Assembly: GCA_041676265.1 (NCBI GenBank)
Contig: JBAYSE010000008.1
Coordinates: forward strand, 1-24,601
Source of the DNA: DUOJ01 sp041676265
GTDB taxonomy: Bacteria > Spirochaetota > Spirochaetia > Sphaerochaetales > Sphaerochaetaceae
DNA length: 24,601 nt
Direction: 5' to 3'
Positions 21,891 through 24,601 of the stretch are shown one piece after another. Positions within the stretch are counted from its first letter, which is position 1, and the number at the start of each line of letters is the position of its first letter. The notes under the pieces are model-generated. The model saw nothing but the letters and a program-made list of their open reading frames with translations, was not told where the DNA came from and did not search any database. The position numbers and the translations under genes are program-made.

Positions 21891-23041
21891 ATCGTAGAAA
21901 TCTCCCTTAGCCGCTTAACAATCGGCGGCATTTTTTCTAATACGTAATCAATTTCTTCCTCTGTGTTGTAACGCCCCAAGCTGAAGCGAATTGAGCCATG
22001 GGCCAATTCAACGGGAAGATCGGCTGCTAAAAGGACGTATGAGGGCTCCAGTGAACCGGTGGCACAAGCCGAACCGGTTGAAACGGCAATTCCGTCAAAG
22101 TCGAGCATCAGCAAGATTGACTCTCCCTCTATCCCGCCGAAAGAGATATTGAGGGTTCCCGGCAGACACTCTTGAGGGTGGCCATTTACATGGGTATCCT
22201 CTATGGCATTCTCCAGCCCCTTGCGTAGTTTTTCCCGCAATACCCAAAGTTCTTTAGCCTCTTTATCGCCGGTTTCCACCACTAAATCGGCGGCACGCCC
22301 CAAGCCCACAATTGAAGTGGTGCTATAGGTTCCGGCTCTGCGCCCTTCTTCTTGATGTCCCCCCTTCATAAAGGTCTTAAAAGGGGCCCCTCGGCGGATA
22401 TAAAGGGCTCCAATCCCTTTGGGACCGTAAAACTTGTGCCCCGATAAACTGAGGTAATCGACACCCCATTTTTTTACATCTACTGCCATTTTACCTATCG
22501 CCTGGACAGCATCAGTATGCACAAGGGCGCCGGCAGCTTTACTAATTTTAGTAATCGCCTCAATGTCTTGAATAGTGCCGGTCTCATTGTTACCCGCCAT
22601 TATTGAGACCAATAGCACGTCATCGCCCATCAAATCCTTAAAGGCTTCCAAGTCAACCCGCCCATATTTATCAACTTTGACATAGTCAACCTTGTAGCCC
22701 TTTTTCTGTAACGCTTCGCAAGGTTCAATAATCGCGGGGTGTTCAATAACTGAAGTGACAATTCTATTACGTTTTGACCCCTCATCGATTAACTCTCTGG
22801 CGAAGGAGATTACGGCGTTATTCCCCTCACTACCGCCACTAGTGAAAATCACCTCACTGACGCCACAGTTAAGCATGCGGGCAACACTAGAGCGGGCTTC
22901 TTCGATAGCACTATTCGACTCTCTGCCATAGCCGTGCATACTTGAGGCGTTACCGTAAAGCATCAAACTGGCTTGCATAGCTTCGACTACTTCCGGGGCT
23001 AATTGGGTGGTTGCATTGTTATCTAAATATACTCTTCTCAT
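21887..23041 (-). CDS. nifS: Cysteine desulfurase (NifS/IscS family)
   Basis: A 384-residue PLP enzyme that takes sulfur from cysteine as an enzyme persulfide and passes it to the scaffold encoded downstream. Key residues: the N-terminal YLDNNATT, His101 (VIEHPAI) stacking over PLP, the PLP lysine Lys203 (SGHKFYGPKGIG), and catalytic Cys326 in the STGSACATG loop, followed by LEPSYVL. The long SxxSACxxG loop marks group I (NifS/IscS), not SufS. The length is typical. It probably supplies all Fe-S proteins, including the NifU partner and perhaps the AOR-like enzyme nearby. The ribosome binding site AAAGGA lies unusually close to the ATG. A 56-base spacer with promoter or hairpin signals separates it from the CxxCxxCC gene, so it may have its own promoter as well as read-through. 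Confidence 0.95.
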   Translation of the reverse strand: MRRVYLDNNATTQLAPEVVEAMQASLMLYGNASSMHGYGRESNSAIEEARSSVARMLNCGVSEVIFTSGGSEGNNAVISFARELIDEGSKRNRIVTSVIEHPAIIEPCEALQKKGYKVDYVKVDKYGRVDLEAFKDLMGDDVLLVSIMAGNNETGTIQDIEAITKISKAAGALVHTDAVQAIGKMAVDVKKWGVDYLSLSGHKFYGPKGIGALYIRRGAPFKTFMKGGHQEEGRRAGTYSTTSIVGLGRAADLVVETGDKEAKELWVLREKLRKGLENAIEDTHVNGHPQECLPGTLNISFGGIEGESILLMLDFDGIAVSTGSACATGSLEPSYVLLAADLPVELAHGSIRFSLGRYNTEEEIDYVLEKMPPIVKRLREISTI

Positions 23042-23057
23042 ATCCTTTCTCTCTCAA

Positions 23058-23086
23058 AAAATAAGGAGACACTTCTCCACAGTCAA
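23058..23086 (-). promoter_or_regulatory. Candidate nifS promoter with an inverted repeat in its spacer; alternatively a weak intrinsic terminator
   Basis: On the minus strand, TTGACT (5 of 6), 17 bases and TATTTT (4 of 6) could drive nifS-nifU. The spacer contains GGAGA-AGTG-TCTCC (23078-23065), followed by TTATTTTTT. The same bases therefore also read as a short hairpin with a U-rich tail ending the upstream transcript. Both readings are possible. The repeat does not match the E. coli IscR type 1 site as I know it. Confidence 0.4.
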
Positions 23087-23097
23087 GCAAAATAGTA

Positions 23098-23445
23098 TCA
23101 ATTAAGAGAGGCCGGAATATCTTCATCATCGCAGCCACTGAGACTGCTACGGGCATATCTTATCTGGCGATTAGGGGCAAATCTTATTCGGTGAGATTTT
23201 GCCCATTGTACATAGGCACAAGTTTCTGGTAGGTAAGCGGCGAACATGGCCCTAAAGCGGGTTATACGCTTACAGCGGGCATTCTTCTCCAATCTCTCTA
23301 GATAGATAGTACACTGATGGGTCTTTACATCGTAGTACTGGCAGTATTCATCGAGATTGTAGATTATCTGGTTCCCCACTATGACTTTTTCATGGCAACA
23401 CAGGCCACAGCGGTTACACTTCTGTTCCCACTTTTCTCTAGCCAT
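23098..23445 (-). CDS. CxxCxxCC-cluster protein (YkgJ/UPF0153 family, putative Fe-S or zinc protein)
   Basis: A small cysteine-rich cytoplasmic protein of 115 residues. The family motif is C-x2-C-x2-C-C (Cys10, Cys13, Cys16, Cys17 in KCNRCGLCCHE). It is followed by Cys35, Cys45 (YCQYYDVKTHQC), Cys58, and a late Cys76 (PETCAYVQW), which is the usual spacing of the CxxCxxCC family. These proteins are thought to bind a metal or Fe-S cluster, and their biochemical role is unsettled. Placement directly ahead of nifS-nifU supports an Fe-S link. ATG 23445 is chosen: it overlaps the surE stop by 8 bases (ATGGCTAG) and has AGGGG upstream. The longer in-frame extension to 23514 would lie wholly inside surE. 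The tail after residue 85 is basic and then acidic, and is unrecognised. Confidence 0.85.
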   Translation of the reverse strand: MAREKWEQKCNRCGLCCHEKVIVGNQIIYNLDEYCQYYDVKTHQCTIYLERLEKNARCKRITRFRAMFAAYLPETCAYVQWAKSHRIRFAPNRQIRYARSSLSGCDDEDIPASLN

Positions 23446-24283
23446 AGTTTTGCCCCTTTGCCAACCTTGCCCGCAGTTCTTGGGCAGTTTCAAAATCAAC
23501 CGCGGGGTGAACACTCAGAGGTGTCACAGAGATGTACCCTCTACTTAGCAAGCGGTAATCAACTTCAGGGTCCTCCTGTTTTAACTCAGGTGGCACATGG
23601 TTAGATAAAGAGAGGGTTACCTCTTCGCCTATCGCACTAAGGTGGTTGGCGTTACCATAGGCGAGACCCAACTTCGTTGCCGAAACATCGTAGGAAGTCT
23701 TCTTTTTAGAAGAGCTACTTTCCATGAAATCGAAATACTCTAAGTGTCCTAACATCCCAACGCGCCACTGCCCATTAGGCCGCGGTGGCACGTTAATATT
23801 CAAAATAACCTCAGAGGTGCAATAGGACATTAACCACGGGAGGTTATCGACGAGGAATTGGGCGGCTTCTTCAAAGGGGTAAACGTTCGTCTGTCGGTCC
23901 CGTCGTGCTGATATTGCAATTGCGGGGTAACAGCGCAAAGCGGCCTCACTCGCCGCACCTACCGTCCCTGAGTAGAGGATATCGGTACTGGCATTGTAGC
24001 CATGGTTAATACCGGAAATTACCACATCAGGAATTACCGGAAGAGCTTTTCCCCCCAGTCCATATAAAACGCAATCGGCCGGCGAGCCACTACAGTGGTA
24101 ATGTCTCTCATCATAACGGACAAACGTCACCTTTCCGTGAAAAGTCATGGCATGGGATTGGGCACTACGTTCACTGGTAGGGGCACACAACCACACTTCA
24201 TGGCCCGATTCAACGAGTTTTTTTTCTAATGTAGTTATTCCATCCGCCTGGTAACCGTCATCGTTTGTTACTAGTACTACCAT
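23438..24283 (-). CDS. surE: 5'/3'-nucleotidase SurE
   Basis: A 281-residue survival protein E, a metal-dependent nucleoside 5'(3')-monophosphate phosphatase linked to stationary-phase survival. Family motifs are all visible: TNDDGYQADG (Asp8, Asp9 metal ligands), PTSERSAQSH (Ser40 near the site), SGINHGYN (Asn93), and YSGTVGAASEA. The conserved DYRLLSRGYISVTPLSVH is near the C-terminus. The length is somewhat above the usual 250. ATG 24283 gives the canonical start MVVLVTNDDG. A TTG five codons earlier is less likely. No clear ribosome binding site precedes it, and its start lies 26 bases inside the upstream galactokinase-like gene, so translation probably depends on coupling. It overlaps the next gene by 8 bases. 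Nucleotide turnover links loosely with the uridine kinase gene nearby. Confidence 0.95.
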   Translation of the reverse strand: MVVLVTNDDGYQADGITTLEKKLVESGHEVWLCAPTSERSAQSHAMTFHGKVTFVRYDERHYHCSGSPADCVLYGLGGKALPVIPDVVISGINHGYNASTDILYSGTVGAASEAALRCYPAIAISARRDRQTNVYPFEEAAQFLVDNLPWLMSYCTSEVILNINVPPRPNGQWRVGMLGHLEYFDFMESSSSKKKTSYDVSATKLGLAYGNANHLSAIGEEVTLSLSNHVPPELKQEDPEVDYRLLSRGYISVTPLSVHPAVDFETAQELRARLAKGQNYG

Positions 24284-24601
24284 TATTACGTGAGTCAATC
24301 TTTAGTCTCCCTGCCGGCATATAACTCTTATAAGTCGGTTTAAAACCAAAGATATGCTCGTATTCCTCCATCCGAGTAATGTAGAGGGCAATGGACTCTC
24401 TAGAGATTAAAACTAGAATGGTTCCGCTGGTTCCGGTAGAAATCATGGAAGCTCCCAAGCATCCATTCAGCTCTATTGCTCGTTTAGTTAACCAGTCTAT
24501 CTCAGGACAGGTAACCTCAAAAATATCTCGCAGTCCCGCTTGCACTTTATTAAGCACTTTACCATACCCCACCATATCTTTTTGTGCAAGCAGACGCCCC
24601 C
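24258..24601 (-). CDS. Galactokinase-like GHMP kinase, C-terminal fragment (gene continues past the right edge)
   Basis: The frame is open to the window edge, so only the last ~114 residues are present. They match the C-terminal lobe of galactokinase-type GHMP kinases: GRLLAQKDMVGYGKVLNKV, then LRDIFEVTCPEIDWL (family LRDxxEVSxPELD), followed by GCLGASMISTGTSGTILVLI. The last block sits where galactokinases have GARMTGAGFGG. The altered glycine motif suggests a related sugar or sugar-like kinase might be meant, but the EVTCPEID block favours galactokinase. The stop lies 26 bases inside surE. The tail after the GHMP fold (KIDSRNNGSTSNKR) is polar and unrecognised. The ATG inside this fragment at 24575 is internal, not the start. 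Confidence 0.75.
   Translation of the reverse strand, partial: GRLLAQKDMVGYGKVLNKVQAGLRDIFEVTCPEIDWLTKRAIELNGCLGASMISTGTSGTILVLISRESIALYITRMEEYEHIFGFKPTYKSYMPAGRLKIDSRNNGSTSNKR

Noticed and set aside
23446..23514. N-terminal extension of the CxxCxxCC protein into surE
   Set aside because: The extension overlaps surE completely and precedes the family's normal start just before the first cysteine motif.
1..24601. tRNA, rRNA, CRISPR arrays, insertion sequences, prophage or a toxin-antitoxin pair
   Set aside because: No cloverleaf, spaced direct repeats, transposase or integrase motifs, or small paired toxin-like frames were seen on either strand.

Overview
The window is 24.6 kb of gene-dense chromosome with about 18 genes, no RNA genes, no insertion sequences and no CRISPR array. 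It suggests a Gram-negative (diderm) bacterium of moderate GC, probably with anaerobic metabolism. The clues are a signal-peptide-bearing outer-membrane beta-barrel protein, a periplasmic-type metal-binding protein without a lipobox, an aldehyde:ferredoxin oxidoreductase-family protein and a NifS/NifU Fe-S system. A TGS/tRNA-SAD/uridine kinase fusion of the kind found in spirochaetes and Thermotogae, plus the overall gene mix, makes a spirochaete plausible. The window alone does not prove it.

Layout. (1) 1-9578, all minus strand: a large soluble hybrid sensor kinase that runs off the left edge, an MFS exporter, and a YhaN/SbcC-like plus YhaO/SbcD-like nuclease pair joined by an 8-base overlap. 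(2) 9705-12212, plus strand: a zinc/manganese ABC importer (binding protein, ATPase, permease) with coupled genes. (3) 12190-12660, minus strand: an unrecognised 156-residue protein, divergent from a ZIP metal transporter (12777-13586, plus). The ZIP promoter is overlapped by a Fur-family-like operator. (4) 13583-15807, minus strand: a YihY-family membrane protein and a monoacylglycerol-lipase-like hydrolase. A YfcE/MJ0936-type phosphodiesterase (15903-16412, plus) is divergent from the hydrolase. (5) 16390-19475, minus strand: an AOR-like oxidoreductase translationally coupled (TAATG) to an LpxR-like outer-membrane protein. A nucleoside kinase fusion (19592-21283, plus) is divergent from it. 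(6) 21285-24601, minus strand: a galactokinase-like gene (cut by the right edge), surE, a CxxCxxCC protein, nifS and nifU.

How the genes work together. Regions 2 and 3 form a divalent-metal uptake neighbourhood (ABC plus ZIP), likely under a Fur-family metalloregulator. Region 6 is an Fe-S cluster assembly pair with a cysteine-cluster protein just upstream. The AOR-like protein of region 5 would be a client for such clusters. The nuclease pair of region 1 probably acts in DNA end processing. Convergent genes overlap or abut at their stop codons in four places, so there are almost no spacers. No gene-free stretch exceeds about 120 bases.

All functional calls come from motifs read by eye. No database search was run.
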